Source of the DNA: Leptolyngbya sp. SIO4C1
Lineage (GTDB): Bacteria > Cyanobacteriota > Cyanobacteriia > Phormidesmidales > Phormidesmidaceae
Length of the DNA stretch: 46,112 nucleotides
Assembly (NCBI GenBank): GCA_010671975.1
Contig: JAAHIA010000007.1
Span: 1-46,112, forward strand
Direction: 5' to 3'
Shown here one piece after another: positions 16,684-25,202 of this stretch. Both the position numbers and the translations under genes were made by a program. The notes under the pieces were generated by a model. The model ran no database searches. It worked only from the letters and a program-made list of their open reading frames with translations, and was not told where the DNA came from. How positions within the stretch are numbered: the stretch's first letter is position 1; every line of letters begins with the position of its first letter.

Positions 16684-17439
16684 ATGAATATGTCTGCCTT
16701 GAGCCAAAACATTTTTATGAAATTAGGAATCGTAAGCTCCCTAATTTTAAGTAGCAGCAATGCAGTAGCCGCAAATCAAATCCAAGTGTGGACACCTAAT
16801 TTTGGTTACGAAGCTGGAAGTTGGCGCGTCAGCCAGCACATTCGTACCTTAGCCGATGTGAACGGTGACGGGAAAGACGATATCGTTGGTTTCGGCAATT
16901 CTGGGACGTTTGTCTCCTTATCAACGGGGTCTGGGTTTACTTCTCCTCAGAAGTGGGTCAATGACTTTGGTCGTAATGAGGACGCTGGTTCTTGGAATTT
17001 AGACCAGCACATTCGTACCTTAGCCGATGTGAACGGTGACGGGAAAGACGATATCGTTGGTTTCGGCAATTCTGGGACGTTTGTCTCCTTATCAACGGGG
17101 TCTAGGTTTACTTCTCCTCAGAAGTGGGTCAATAACTTTGGTCGTAATGAGGACGCTGGTTCTTGGAATTTAGACCAGCACATTCGTACCTTAGCTGATG
17201 TGAACGGTGATGGGAAAGACGACATCGTTGGTTTCGGTAATGCCGGGACGTTTATCTCCCTATCGACAGGCACTGAGTTTGTTTCACCTCAGATGTGGAT
17301 CAATAACTTTGGTCGCAATGAGGACGCTGGTTCTTGGAATTTAGACCGGCACATTCGTACCTTAGCCGATGTGAACGGTGATGGGAAAGACGACATCGTT
17401 GGTTTCGGCAATGCCGGAGTTTTTGTTACCACCAGATAA
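16684..17439 (+). CDS. Secreted VCBS/FG-GAP-type repeat protein
   Basis: A 251-residue protein with an N-terminal signal peptide (hydrophobic core LGIVSSLILSSSNAVAA), followed by four tandem repeats of about 56 residues. Each repeat contains HIRTLADVNGDGKDDIVGFG; the Asp-rich loop DVNGDGKDD is a calcium-binding loop as in FG-GAP/VCBS beta-propeller repeats. The repeats are nearly identical in DNA, so the copy number may vary by recombination. Four blades are fewer than a usual seven-bladed propeller, so it may be shortened or may oligomerise. The start is either ATG 16684 or ATG 16690; AGAGGTGA fits the second better. It is likely exported, with an adhesive or surface role. Confidence 0.75.
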   Translation: MNMSALSQNIFMKLGIVSSLILSSSNAVAANQIQVWTPNFGYEAGSWRVSQHIRTLADVNGDGKDDIVGFGNSGTFVSLSTGSGFTSPQKWVNDFGRNEDAGSWNLDQHIRTLADVNGDGKDDIVGFGNSGTFVSLSTGSRFTSPQKWVNNFGRNEDAGSWNLDQHIRTLADVNGDGKDDIVGFGNAGTFISLSTGTEFVSPQMWINNFGRNEDAGSWNLDRHIRTLADVNGDGKDDIVGFGNAGVFVTTR

Positions 17440-17472
17440 TAGAACTGGATTTAGGAGGCTGGGACTCAATAG

Positions 17473-17496
17473 AGGGGGTTTTTGCATAACCCCCCG
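17473..17496 (+). terminator. Hairpin after the VCBS gene
   Basis: GGGGGTT-loop-AACCCCC stem about 35 bp after the stop. No T tract follows, so it may only stabilise the mRNA end. Confidence 0.4.
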
Positions 17497-17611
17497 AAAA
17501 GGTATAGTCCAAACTGAGACAGATGAGTCTCAACCCTGGGCGTAAGCTCTCTCAAATTTAGCAGCCCGTGTTACAACCACTGCGCCCTAAGGCGCAGCAG
17601 CCATAACAAAA

Positions 17612-17633
17612 AGCCCCAGCGACTGCCAGAGCT
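17612..17633 (-). terminator. Terminator of cassette 1
   Basis: On the minus strand AGCTCTGGC-AGTC-GCTGGGGCT forms a 9-bp stem with G-U pairs, followed by TTTTTGTTATG. It lies downstream of the three-gene cassette. Confidence 0.6.
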
Positions 17634-17675
17634 TATTCGACCAGTATCTTTAGAGCTGAGCCCAGCTATTCACAA

Positions 17676-18047
17676 TTAAGGCTTAAAGCCCGAAATCGCT
17701 CCCAGATATTGCAAATTCTCCAGGCGCTTTCCCGCTGCCAACGGATTTTCCAAGCCCATCGCTTCAGCAAGCTGGCCTACAGACGTAACGCAATAGATTG
17801 CGCCCTCTTGGAGTGCAACAAGGATCTCGTAAAGTCGTTGCTCGCCGGGCGAAAGGTTCAGCGCGTATTCAGTATCGACAGTGATATACGAGCAGCCCTC
17901 TAGAACGCCCTCTTCAGTGTGGTTGAACACTAGCCTAGGTTGCCCTGCCTCTTTGAGTTCTTCCTGACTGAACTCTAAATCAGCGTAGCCAGAATCATGC
18001 TCTAGATACAGTTCGAGGTTTTCTAGATTGTTCTCAACTGAATACAT
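17676..18047 (-). CDS. Cassette 1, gene C: small winged-helix-like protein
   Basis: The start MYSVENNLENLELYLE at 18047 was chosen by comparison with the paralogue at 25203-25586. The C-terminal half (LYEILVALQEGAIYCVTSVG, QLAEAMGLENPLAAGKRLEN, LQYLGAISGFKP) resembles a winged helix. The middle, LEGCSYITVDTEYALNLSPG, is conserved with the paralogue. It is the last gene of a three-gene unit found twice in the window. The function is unknown; the wing-like end suggests DNA binding. Confidence 0.6.
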   Translation of the reverse strand: MYSVENNLENLELYLEHDSGYADLEFSQEELKEAGQPRLVFNHTEEGVLEGCSYITVDTEYALNLSPGEQRLYEILVALQEGAIYCVTSVGQLAEAMGLENPLAAGKRLENLQYLGAISGFKP

Positions 18048-18094
18048 GGCTTGATGCAGGAGTACTAACATACTCCTACACTTTACCAGCAATT

Positions 18095-18433
18095 TCACCA
18101 AAAGCGCCAAGCTGACTGCTCTGAGTGTTCAGAGTCGCTATCATCTTCTTCCCGATCGAAGGTATCTTCTAGGTCTTCCTTTTCGTCAATTACCCTATCT
18201 GAGTGAAATCGATACTGGCTAGAATCTCGCTGGTCAACCTTCTCAGCAGCATTGTACATCCGCATAAGTTTTTCATCATCACCTCTTTCTACACCAGCAG
18301 CACGTAAAGATTTTTCAGTTTCTTTCACTCCTTTCGTAGGGATATCGGCTACCCAGTGATCGCCTTCGTCATTGCTGATTTCAACTAGACTCCGATCTTC
18401 CTCTTCGTCGTCTTTCTTGCCAAACGGCCACAT
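18095..18433 (-). CDS. Cassette 1, gene B: small charged protein
   Basis: A 112-residue, highly acidic protein. It starts MWPFGKKDDEEEDRSLVEIS, with AAAGGAG upstream, and its paralogue at 25591-26064 starts MFGWLFNLGKDDEDKSLIEI. Shared features are the short aromatic/basic start, then LVEIS...D, IPT..VKE.EK.L..AG, and a charged tail. It overlaps the longest reading of gene C by 16 bp. No known domain. Confidence 0.6.
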   Translation of the reverse strand: MWPFGKKDDEEEDRSLVEISNDEGDHWVADIPTKGVKETEKSLRAAGVERGDDEKLMRMYNAAEKVDQRDSSQYRFHSDRVIDEKEDLEDTFDREEDDSDSEHSEQSAWRFW

Positions 18434-18451
18434 TTTAGAAACTCCTTTAGA

Positions 18452-19024
18452 TTAAGTATCGCTGCCTATACGCCGCTGCCTTAAGGCATTTGTAGTTTGC
18501 AATTCAGCTTGTAACTCGGCCTGGTAGAGCATGACCGCTCGCTGTTGACCTCGCGCTACAGCCGCTTTCAAGTCTGCTTGCGATAGATTTTCCTCAGCGG
18601 CATTGACCTGATCGATTAGGCTTTCAAGGCTCTGGAGCTGCTGGGCAACGGCTAACTCAATATCCGTAGTTTGACTCTGACGTAGAGCCAGGACGCTGCC
18701 GACCTCTTCGGGCATCAACTCACCCTCAATGACGCCAGCACTAGACCACTCTTGTGAATAACGGGCTCTTGCATCGGTCACCCATGCGTCGCGATCGCAA
18801 GTCTCGACTTGAGCGAACTCGTCGAACAGAGAGCGAGCCAGGTCGGTGTAACCCTGCTTGGTTTTCAGCAGAGGCTCGGGGGCAACTTTCCTAAGCCAGC
18901 TAAACCAGCGATTTCGGATGGTGCTATCGCTAACGTTGTACGCCTGAGCGATAGCCTGTGCGGTATGGTGTCCGCCTGTGTGCGCCGATACGTTCGGTAG
19001 CACGTTCGGTTGTGTGCTATGCAT
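18452..19024 (-). CDS. Cassette 1, gene A: HTH protein with helical tail
   Basis: A 190-residue protein with an N-terminal helix-turn-helix (AQAIAQAYNVSDSTIRNRWF). A highly conserved helical C-terminal region follows (GVIEGELMPEEVGSVLALRQ, LSQADLKAAVARGQQRAVML, QAELQAELQTTNALRQRR). It shares long identical stretches with the paralogue at 26109-26690, especially in the last 100 residues. AAGGA precedes the start. Likely a DNA-binding member of the duplicated cassette; the conserved tail may bind partners. Confidence 0.65.
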   Translation of the reverse strand: MHSTQPNVLPNVSAHTGGHHTAQAIAQAYNVSDSTIRNRWFSWLRKVAPEPLLKTKQGYTDLARSLFDEFAQVETCDRDAWVTDARARYSQEWSSAGVIEGELMPEEVGSVLALRQSQTTDIELAVAQQLQSLESLIDQVNAAEENLSQADLKAAVARGQQRAVMLYQAELQAELQTTNALRQRRIGSDT

Positions 19025-19070
19025 AGATTGAATCCTTTGACGATAAGGGTTTTGCTGGTGTCCGGGAATG

Positions 19071-19106
19071 TACGTTTGATGTGCGGTGGTAGTACGATCA
19101 AATGTA
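19071..19106. promoter_or_regulatory. Inverted repeat in divergent promoter region
   Basis: TACGTTTGAT (19071-19080) and ATCAAATGTA (19097-19106) are complementary at 9 of 10 positions, spaced 16 bp. They lie between cassette 1 and the divergent HTH gene, and may be the operator for one of the two HTH proteins. Confidence 0.45.
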
Positions 19107-19268
19107 CGCCCGTATACTCGACACTACGATAGGACAGAACAATCGACACGTCAATATAAATCCTTATAAAACATAACTTTGTTTACTCTACACGACAGGA
19201 TACATATAAGCAGACACGACCGACTCGACAAGAAGGATTACACTATTAGGCGTCCTTGAGTTTGTGTC

Positions 19269-19817
19269 ATGACTGAGCTTGATGAAATTCCGGTATCTTC
19301 GCTAGCAGATCGCTATGGCGTTCATCGCTCCCAGGTCTACACACGCATGGAAGCGCTAAAGCGCAGGAATCCAGAATTGATTCCCCATAAACGCGGTAAA
19401 AAGGCGTACATCAGCCGCTACATGCTTGAGTGTCTAGATGGGATGGCAGCCTTAGTGCAGCAGGGTCAAACAACTGAGGAAGCGGCTGATCAGGTGTTAG
19501 CTAAGCTGCCTTCCAATCGAGCTAACAGTCGAGCCGACAGTCCAGTAGACACAAGACACATTGGCTCATCAGCACTAGCAATCACGCAGGCTGATGAAAC
19601 CAAAGATGCCGAGCCAGACTTTGATGAGTTACTAAAAATGCTGCGCGGCTTGCAGGAGCTGGCCGATAACGATTGGTGGCTCAGCACCAGTCAGCTGGCT
19701 AAGGTGATGGGGCTAAACAGTTTGCCCAGCGGCGACCAGTTCGAGCGCTACGGATTTCGCTTCATCAAGGCAGGTAAAAATGGCGCTGAGGTAGCCTGGA
19801 AGGTAGAAAAGCTGTAG
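19269..19817 (+). CDS. HTH-domain protein of unknown function
   Basis: A 182-residue protein with an N-terminal helix-turn-helix (SLADRYGVHRSQVYTRMEAL) followed by a second DNA-binding-like segment (HKRGKKAYISRYMLECLDGM). The C-terminal part (NDWWLSTSQLAKVMGLNSLP, FRFIKAGKNGAEVAWKVEKL) recalls the winged end of cassette gene C. It is divergent from cassette 1 and shares its intergenic control region. Probably a regulator; family not recognised. Confidence 0.6.
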   Translation: MTELDEIPVSSLADRYGVHRSQVYTRMEALKRRNPELIPHKRGKKAYISRYMLECLDGMAALVQQGQTTEEAADQVLAKLPSNRANSRADSPVDTRHIGSSALAITQADETKDAEPDFDELLKMLRGLQELADNDWWLSTSQLAKVMGLNSLPSGDQFERYGFRFIKAGKNGAEVAWKVEKL

Positions 19818-19860
19818 CCGACTATCATAAAGTAACTGAAGGCTTGAAGAGGTCTAACAG

Positions 19861-20454
19861 ATGACCAGCCAGCTAACTAAATCATCAATCAGCTTTGAAG
19901 AATACTTGCTGCTCCCCTACGACGGCAGAAAGACCGAATTCGTTGATGGGCAAATCATTGCAATGACCGAACCCAGCACGCTGCATATCGTCATCATCGG
20001 TTGGCTGGCCGATCAACTCAAATTCCATATCAAGGAAGAAGCCCTCGAACTCGACGTTTGCAGCGGTCCTGGTGTGCAAATCCCACGGGTAGGTAGACGC
20101 GATAATTGCCGCGATCCTGATTTGATTGTTTGCGATCGCGCCCAGTGGCGAGGGATGCGCCATCTCACCAAGTCAATTTTTTTGAAAGGGAATCCGCCAG
20201 CGCTGGTCATCGAAGTAGTCAGCCCTGGCACGGTCAAGACAGACACCGTCTATAAACGGGCTGAATATGCCGATGCCAGGGTACCTGAATACTGGATAGT
20301 CAACCCGGTAGATGGCTATGTGTCAATCTGGGTGCTTAACGGACGCATATACGAGTGCACGGGCGAATATCGAGCGGATGAGCGAATCCAGTCAGCTCTG
20401 CTACCTAAGCTTGAGCTATCAGCCGGTGCCATCCTTGACCCGTGGGAAGCCTGA
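19861..20454 (+). CDS. Uma2-family (DUF820) endonuclease-like protein
   Basis: A 197-residue protein typical of the Uma2/DUF820 PD-(D/E)XK-fold family that is expanded in cyanobacteria. Signatures are SFEEYLLLPYDGRKTEFVDG, DNCRDPDLIVCD, PPALVIEVVSPGTVKTDTVY, KRAEYADARVPEYWIVNPVD. Active-site candidates are the Asp in DPDLIV and the Glu in VIEVVS. It follows the HTH gene by 43 bp on the same strand. The biological role of most family members is unproven. Confidence 0.9.
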   Translation: MTSQLTKSSISFEEYLLLPYDGRKTEFVDGQIIAMTEPSTLHIVIIGWLADQLKFHIKEEALELDVCSGPGVQIPRVGRRDNCRDPDLIVCDRAQWRGMRHLTKSIFLKGNPPALVIEVVSPGTVKTDTVYKRAEYADARVPEYWIVNPVDGYVSIWVLNGRIYECTGEYRADERIQSALLPKLELSAGAILDPWEA

Positions 20455-20470
20455 GCAGCGCTCAGACGCC

Positions 20471-20914
20471 TTAACCCTTGTCGTACAAATAGAGCCCTAA
20501 GCCAAACCTCGCTGCCGCCCGCCGAAACGCCATTGACTCAGCGTTGCTGCTCGGGTCGCCATAGGCTAGCTCAAGTACTTCGCCTTGATCATTCACCCGT
20601 TTTAGCTCCTCAGTGCCAGTGGCCTCGCGGTAAAGGTTGCCATTGGCAGTCGGAATCGTCAGCCGACCTACTAGAAACAAGCGATCGGCACTCATGCCCA
20701 TTCTGCAGACTTCCCACGTCCAGCCCGGCGCATATTTATCCAAAATCCGGTTGACCGTATGCCACGGGATATAAGGAATACGGCTGCCCTTCAGCTGTTT
20801 AGTTTCCAGCATTGACTGCGGCAGCGGTCGCGACAGCGCCGACTGAATTTGATTCAGCGTCCATTCTCCAGGCGCGCTAGGCGGCGATAGCTTCTCTGTG
20901 GTTTGCATGATCAT
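20471..20914 (-). CDS. Rad52/22-like single-strand annealing protein
   Basis: A 147-residue protein. The segments IPWHTVNRILDKYAPGWTWE, DRLFLVGRLTIPTANG, REATGTEE and AYGDPSSNAESMAFRRAAAR form the short Rad52/22-like core often found on phages and plasmids. The invariant-looking SNAESMAFRRAAARFGLGLY is a strong sign. Such proteins anneal complementary single strands during recombination or replication. Close downstream neighbours of a cysteine-bearing protein and a SWIM protein suggest a DNA-processing cluster. Confidence 0.8.
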   Translation of the reverse strand: MIMQTTEKLSPPSAPGEWTLNQIQSALSRPLPQSMLETKQLKGSRIPYIPWHTVNRILDKYAPGWTWEVCRMGMSADRLFLVGRLTIPTANGNLYREATGTEELKRVNDQGEVLELAYGDPSSNAESMAFRRAAARFGLGLYLYDKG

Positions 20915-20952
20915 TCGAGGGGAGATGCCCTCCCCTGCCTCCTCAAGAACGA

Positions 20953-21321
20953 CTAAAACGGGATCTTTTCTTCGTACAGGCTGCAGCGCTCGGCATAGTC
21001 TTTCGGCAGCTGCTCTAGGTCAGCCGCTGCTCGGGCCTCACAGAAGTCGCCTAGCTGGGCTGTAGTGCCATTGGCCAGTGCAGCTGCTCGCTGAGGTCGC
21101 CAGTTGACGCACTGTTCGCAGGTCGGTGCATAGTCAATAACTGGTGAAGTATCAGGTAGGGCGGCTAGTTCGCGTGCGATCGCAGCTTTACCCCAGCGCT
21201 TCACCAGCTCAGCCAGCTCTAGCACAGCAAAGCCCCACTCCTCAGCCTGCTGGTCTTGCTGCTGCTCTCGGTCGGCCTGTTCTCTGAGATAGGCCAGCTC
21301 TACGGGTTCACAGACTCGCAT
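20953..21321 (-). CDS. Hypothetical protein with cysteine pairs
   Basis: A 122-residue protein with a helical, Gln/Glu-rich first half and four Cys in the second half (TCEQCVNW, DFCEARAA, ERCSLYEE), which could bind zinc. It lies between the SWIM protein and Rad52-like genes on the same strand. Function unknown. Confidence 0.55.
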   Translation of the reverse strand: MRVCEPVELAYLREQADREQQQDQQAEEWGFAVLELAELVKRWGKAAIARELAALPDTSPVIDYAPTCEQCVNWRPQRAAALANGTTAQLGDFCEARAAADLEQLPKDYAERCSLYEEKIPF

Positions 21322-21383
21322 GGTTAAAACTCCTTGGGTGAATGAAGGGAAGCAACGCCCTGCAAGGGCAGGGCAAAACAGCG

Positions 21384-21869
21384 CTAGGCCGCTACGGGCA
21401 ACGGCTGACGCTGATATTGCTCAAGCAGCTGTAACCGCTGGTTAGTGATAGCGAGATACTCACCCAAGGAACTGAACCCAAGCTGACCGAGAACCGCATA
21501 GCCATGCTTGCAACACCCCTTACCCAAAAACTCGACCTGGTTTTTATAGTCTTCGCAGGTGCAAGCGACAGCCTGATCTGACACCTCGACCACATAGGCG
21601 CTGCCCTTGTCGCTGTTATGCACGGTGTAGCGGCTAGCATTATCAAGCCAAGCCACCACCCGCAACGCCTGGGCAGCCTCACGCCGCCACTCGACAAAGT
21701 GACGCTTGAACCCAGCCTTGGGCATGAAGGTAGGGCGATAGCCAGGCACCCACACCCAGACCACTCGATGCCACTCACGCACCTGAATCTCGTTGAGGCG
21801 ACGATAGAGCAGCCCCCACATGCGTCGTAGGGCAGCAGCAGAGTAAATCAGATTAGAACGAGTTACCAT
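21384..21869 (-). CDS. SWIM zinc-finger protein
   Basis: A 161-residue protein with a SWIM motif of the form CxC...CxH: VACTCEDYKNQVEFLGKGCC followed by KHGYAVL. SWIM fingers bind DNA or protein and occur with recombination factors, for instance partners of Rad51-type proteins. The neighbouring Rad52-like gene supports a recombination link. Upstream of the motif is a basic, tryptophan-rich region (RRLNEIQVREWHRVVWVWVP). Confidence 0.75.
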   Translation of the reverse strand: MVTRSNLIYSAAALRRMWGLLYRRLNEIQVREWHRVVWVWVPGYRPTFMPKAGFKRHFVEWRREAAQALRVVAWLDNASRYTVHNSDKGSAYVVEVSDQAVACTCEDYKNQVEFLGKGCCKHGYAVLGQLGFSSLGEYLAITNQRLQLLEQYQRQPLPVAA

Positions 21870-21963
21870 GAGAAGACCTCTTAATGGGGTAAACGATGGG
21901 CAATCGCTGTGCTTGCAAGGCTTTGAGCGATTGCCTATAACTCTATTTTACCGCAGCACCCAT

Positions 21964-22024
21964 GGATATCAATGGAAGCCACGCGACTTCATGGAAGCTT
22001 CATCCTTTGATATCAGCGGATATC
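21964..22024. promoter_or_regulatory. Operator-like GATATC repeats
   Basis: GGATATCAA (21964), TTGATATC (22007) and GGATATC (22018), plus two copies of TTCATGGAAGC-like sequence, sit between the SWIM gene and the small RHH gene. They form an inverted arrangement suited to a ribbon-helix-helix repressor. Confidence 0.4.
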
Positions 22025-22060
22025 GTGTGCTAGCTTGGCTGTGTTGATGGATGAGTAGCA

Positions 22061-22255
22061 ATGCAAAAGCGCAATGATAGAGGTCGTTTCGTAACCCGAG
22101 CGGACAGCCTCGGTAAGTCAATTGGTCTAAGAGTCAGCAAGCAACTAGAAACCGCGCTGCATGATTTTGCAGGACAAGATGGCGTACCTGTGGCTGTCTG
22201 GTGCCGCCAAGTTGTTGAGGCAGCTATCTTAGAGCGGCAAGAAGAAGCTGAGTGA
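22061..22255 (+). CDS. Ribbon-helix-helix (CopG-like) protein
   Basis: A 64-residue basic protein; SIGLRVSKQLETALHDFAGQ followed by GVPVAVWCRQVVEAAILERQ has the strand-helix-helix layout of RHH repressors. It probably regulates itself through the repeats upstream. It is followed directly by the second long direct repeat. Confidence 0.65.
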   Translation: MQKRNDRGRFVTRADSLGKSIGLRVSKQLETALHDFAGQDGVPVAVWCRQVVEAAILERQEEAE

Positions 22256-22286
22256 GCCGCAACAACATCCTTACCTCACAGCCAGA

Positions 22287-22845
22287 AATCTGCTGCCCTG
22301 GTAGGCTTGCCCTAGTCAGACAGCGGAAGGGCGAAACCGCCCGAGCACCGCACGCCGCACGGCCACATCGAACCACGGTAGGCAGGGTCACGCTGTCAAG
22401 GCCGCAGCGTAGCGGAAAGCGAAGCGTGCCTTGATCAGTGGGGCCGCCGTGGTAGCCTTTCTCGGCAGTGGCACGAAGGGCGCAGGGCGGCCAACAAAAA
22501 ACGGGCAACCCCTTGATCGTGCGGGAAGGATGGTTTAGTGGCTCACTAAAAAGCGCCCAACCACACAATGCGGAGCGCAGCGGAGCCAATGTAAAAGGGC
22601 AACCTCAGCTGATCAAGCCACTATGCCAGCCTGGACGCACAAACTAACAAACGCCCAACCACTCAATCTTTCACCCTTTGTCTTTCAGCATCGGGTAGTT
22701 CGCGCTTCGGGGGCGAGGGTGTTTCTGTGGAGTGCGATTGCTGAGCGTATGCAAAGCCAAATAAACAGGCAAAACTAGACCGTCTGTAAGTGTGCGACAC
22801 TAGCTCGTTTGTATGGAGTGACATAACACCAGCACGGCTGGAGCC
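22287..22845. repeat. Long noncoding direct repeat, copy 2
   Basis: Second copy of the repeat at 14019-14579, same orientation, about 8.27 kb apart. The most conserved part covers the first 300 bp. It also follows a small plus-strand gene, as copy 1 does. Confidence 0.85.
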
Positions 22846-22912
22846 AGCACAAGCAGCTTAGAGAAACAACCGCATATCTTCCAAGAGGCTCTAAATATAT
22901 TGTTCTCTCACT

Positions 22913-23116
22913 TCAGTCTTCTTTGACCCCTTTGACAAAAATAGTCAAGACCTTGAAAAAGAGACACAATGCCAGCATTGCAGAAACAAATCCGCCATAC
23001 TCTACCAACTTAACTATAATCGGTTCCGTTAAACCAAAAGGGAACTCTGAGATTTCAGATACCTGAGCAGCTGTATTACTAAAATTGCCTTTATTCATGG
23101 GCTTAGTCTCAATCAT
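22913..23116 (-). CDS. Small single-membrane-span protein
   Basis: A 67-residue frame with one strong hydrophobic helix (YGGFVSAMLALCLFFKVLTI) and a basic end (KGVKED). No ribosome binding site stands out; the start could be at 23116 or 23098. It may be a small toxin-like or stress protein, but that is only a guess. Confidence 0.4.
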   Translation of the reverse strand: MIETKPMNKGNFSNTAAQVSEISEFPFGLTEPIIVKLVEYGGFVSAMLALCLFFKVLTIFVKGVKED

Positions 23117-23285
23117 ATTGACAAAATTGTGTCACAATGTATTACAATTGGAAGTAAGGGAAACCGCCATCTAAATTAGATGAAACCGCCCCGAACAGAA
23201 GGATTTCGGTTATCCGAAAACAGAGAGCGTTATGATCAAAGCATGTTTGCTGTATCACAGCATGTCATACACATAGAAGAAGGTT

Positions 23286-23651
23286 ATGTCTAACAAGGCT
23301 TCTATAACTGCCAGAATTCCTGAAGAATTACTTGCTCAGGTTGAAGCACATGCTCAATCGACCGGTAAAACTAAAACGGACATTCTGACAGATGCTCTTT
23401 TAGAATATTTAGGTGGTGAAGGCTCTAACACAGAAGCAGTCGCTAATCTACAGCAGCAGTTGTACGAAGTACAGCGACTATTTTTGCTTCGAATAGGAAC
23501 GTTGGAAGGGCGCATTAGTTTTTTAGAGCAAATTAATCAGGTTCAACCTACTTCTAATGAAATTCCTCAAATATCACCCGAAAGTAGACGTATTACAACT
23601 CCCCGTCTTCTTCCTGCAAAGCAAGCTATTGCCGATAACCAAGTAGTTTAA
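23286..23651 (+). CDS. Ribbon-helix-helix protein with coiled coil
   Basis: A 121-residue protein. The N-terminal RHH domain (KASITARIPEELLAQVEAHA, GKTKTDILTDALLEYLGG) is followed by a coiled-coil-like region (AVANLQQQLYEVQRLFLLRI). AAGAAGG lies upstream of the start. It is likely a plasmid regulator or partition-related DNA-binding protein. Confidence 0.75.
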   Translation: MSNKASITARIPEELLAQVEAHAQSTGKTKTDILTDALLEYLGGEGSNTEAVANLQQQLYEVQRLFLLRIGTLEGRISFLEQINQVQPTSNEIPQISPESRRITTPRLLPAKQAIADNQVV

Positions 23652-23914
23652 AGTGTTAGGATGCTGCGATCGCAACTATCCCATTCCAACTGTCACATAG
23701 CAAATCAGCTTCAGAGTCTCATTCTGCCGTTCTAGAAGCGGTCACCAGTAGCTGCTGACTGCTCAGCTATCCCCTTGACAGACTCCACAAAGCAGCAGAT
23801 TTAGAGCCAACGCAAGCACACCACTATACGTCTGGACCCGGTGCAAGGGTATCCGGTTGCCTAAGCTTATACAGGCTATCCAAGCCATGTATGACACTGT
23901 GGCTTGGGTAATTC
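23652..23914. other. Intergenic region between RHH gene and UmuD-like gene
   Basis: The two genes converge here. No gene or clear terminator was identified. Confidence 0.35.
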
Positions 23915-24523
23915 TCAGAACTTAGATAGATTACGACGAATTGCATTTTTCACGATTCCAGAAACATAGACGGAAGCTTCTGAGGATTCTGACACCCTGA
24001 TGGGAGAATGCTCATCATTTTCTGATTCCAGAATGATTTCTCCATCGCCTTGCTTATAGCGTTTGACCATCGTCTCGTCATTGACAGCAACCACCACAAT
24101 CTGACCATTTATAGACTCTGGTGAATGCGAAGCAAGTTTCTCAACAATTAGCCAATCGCCAGGATATATTCCAATCCCGATCATCGAATCACCAGACACA
24201 GGTACGATAAACGTTCTGTCAGGTTCTTCAATGAGTGTCTGAAGAAGATCTACCTCCTCGTAATTAGTATTCAGAGAATCCCCCCCGACGCTGGATGTGC
24301 TGTGCTCTCCGGCAGATACTGGATAGTCATACTTCCTAATCTTTCGGAATTCAGCTGATTGTAGAGCATTAATAAGCTCTTGTCCTCTCACACCTTTTTC
24401 CCAGAGGTGTTCTAGTGTTGAAACTAAGTCATTTCCAATGGATTTAGGAACCCCGATTCTAGAGGCTTCCTCCCCCCACTTGAGTTTTTTACCCGCGTTT
24501 TCCCGGCGGCCTCCTCTCCCCAT
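23915..24523 (-). CDS. UmuD/LexA-like S24 peptidase
   Basis: A 202-residue protein. The C-terminal part is the self-cleaving S24 peptidase fold: Ser in PVSGDSMIGIGIYPGDWLIV and Lys in DETMVKRYKQG. A plausible Ala-Gly cleavage site is SAGEHS, about 85 residues from the start. The N-terminus (MGRGGRRENAGKKLKWGEEA) is basic and AT-hook-like rather than a LexA winged helix. This form occurs in UmuD homologues of cyanobacterial plasmids. No UmuC polymerase gene is nearby. It may take part in a DNA-damage response or control plasmid genes. Confidence 0.8.
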   Translation of the reverse strand: MGRGGRRENAGKKLKWGEEASRIGVPKSIGNDLVSTLEHLWEKGVRGQELINALQSAEFRKIRKYDYPVSAGEHSTSSVGGDSLNTNYEEVDLLQTLIEEPDRTFIVPVSGDSMIGIGIYPGDWLIVEKLASHSPESINGQIVVVAVNDETMVKRYKQGDGEIILESENDEHSPIRVSESSEASVYVSGIVKNAIRRNLSKF

Positions 24524-25150
24524 TATTTACTTTTCCCCCATACTGCAAAGGGGTAGATCGCCTGAGGCTAGATGTCTGGAGCTTTCTTGATCAGGTAAGG
24601 AAGGAAGCGACCAGCAAGAAATTCCGAAAAGAAGAATAGCCCGGATTAAGTAATTCCAGGACTTTTCAGAAACTATGACACGAAAGCCAGCACAAGGGCC
24701 TTGCACTGTGTGGTCATTGTTATTGACATGCATAATGTTCGAATTAAAGTGAGCTATGCACTCAAGCTAATACAAATGAACTAATAAGCACTAGCTCTAT
24801 TTGAAAAACATCCAGATATCAAACTTGCATCAAAAATTGCTGAAATGCTTGTCAACCAATCAGAGCAGCTAAATAAATGCTTGTGTTTGAAAAAGGATCA
24901 AATATCAAACTTCTATTTAGAGAACCACCAAAATCTTTTCCTGTCTGTGATTTCATACCAGCTATCACACTGCAGCTACCTGATTGAACGTCTTCCAGAC
25001 TTCAATCAGGTCTTCACGAATTTTGTAGCGGTATATTTTGACCAGATGCCCAGTGAGTTCGCAGCGACCTGGGGCTAAAATCGCAGGCTATCAGTGCGTA
25101 TTCGCTCGTTTGGGAACTTCGGCCCATCTATGCGTTGCGATCTCAGCCCC
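24524..25150. other. Region with possible gene remnant
   Basis: A plus-strand frame (24845-25078; 77 residues starting MLVNQSEQLNKCLCLKKDQI) continues upstream without a start as HPDIKLASKIAEMLVNQ. It could be a decayed gene end. Evidence is weak and no family is recognised. Confidence 0.25.
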
Positions 25151-25180
25151 AAAAAATAAGCCCCCTGAGCTTCAGGGGGC
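25150..25180 (-). terminator. Terminator of cassette 2
   Basis: GCCCCCTGA-GCT-TCAGGGGGC, a perfect 9-bp stem, followed on the minus strand by TTATTTTTTG. It lies just after the last gene of the second cassette. Confidence 0.85.
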
Positions 25181-25202
25181 TATCTAAGATTTTTAGCTCC
25201 GC

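Noticed and set aside
24527..24733. 68-residue minus-strand frame upstream of the UmuD-like gene
   Set aside because: It has no recognisable motif or start signal and lies in the likely promoter region.
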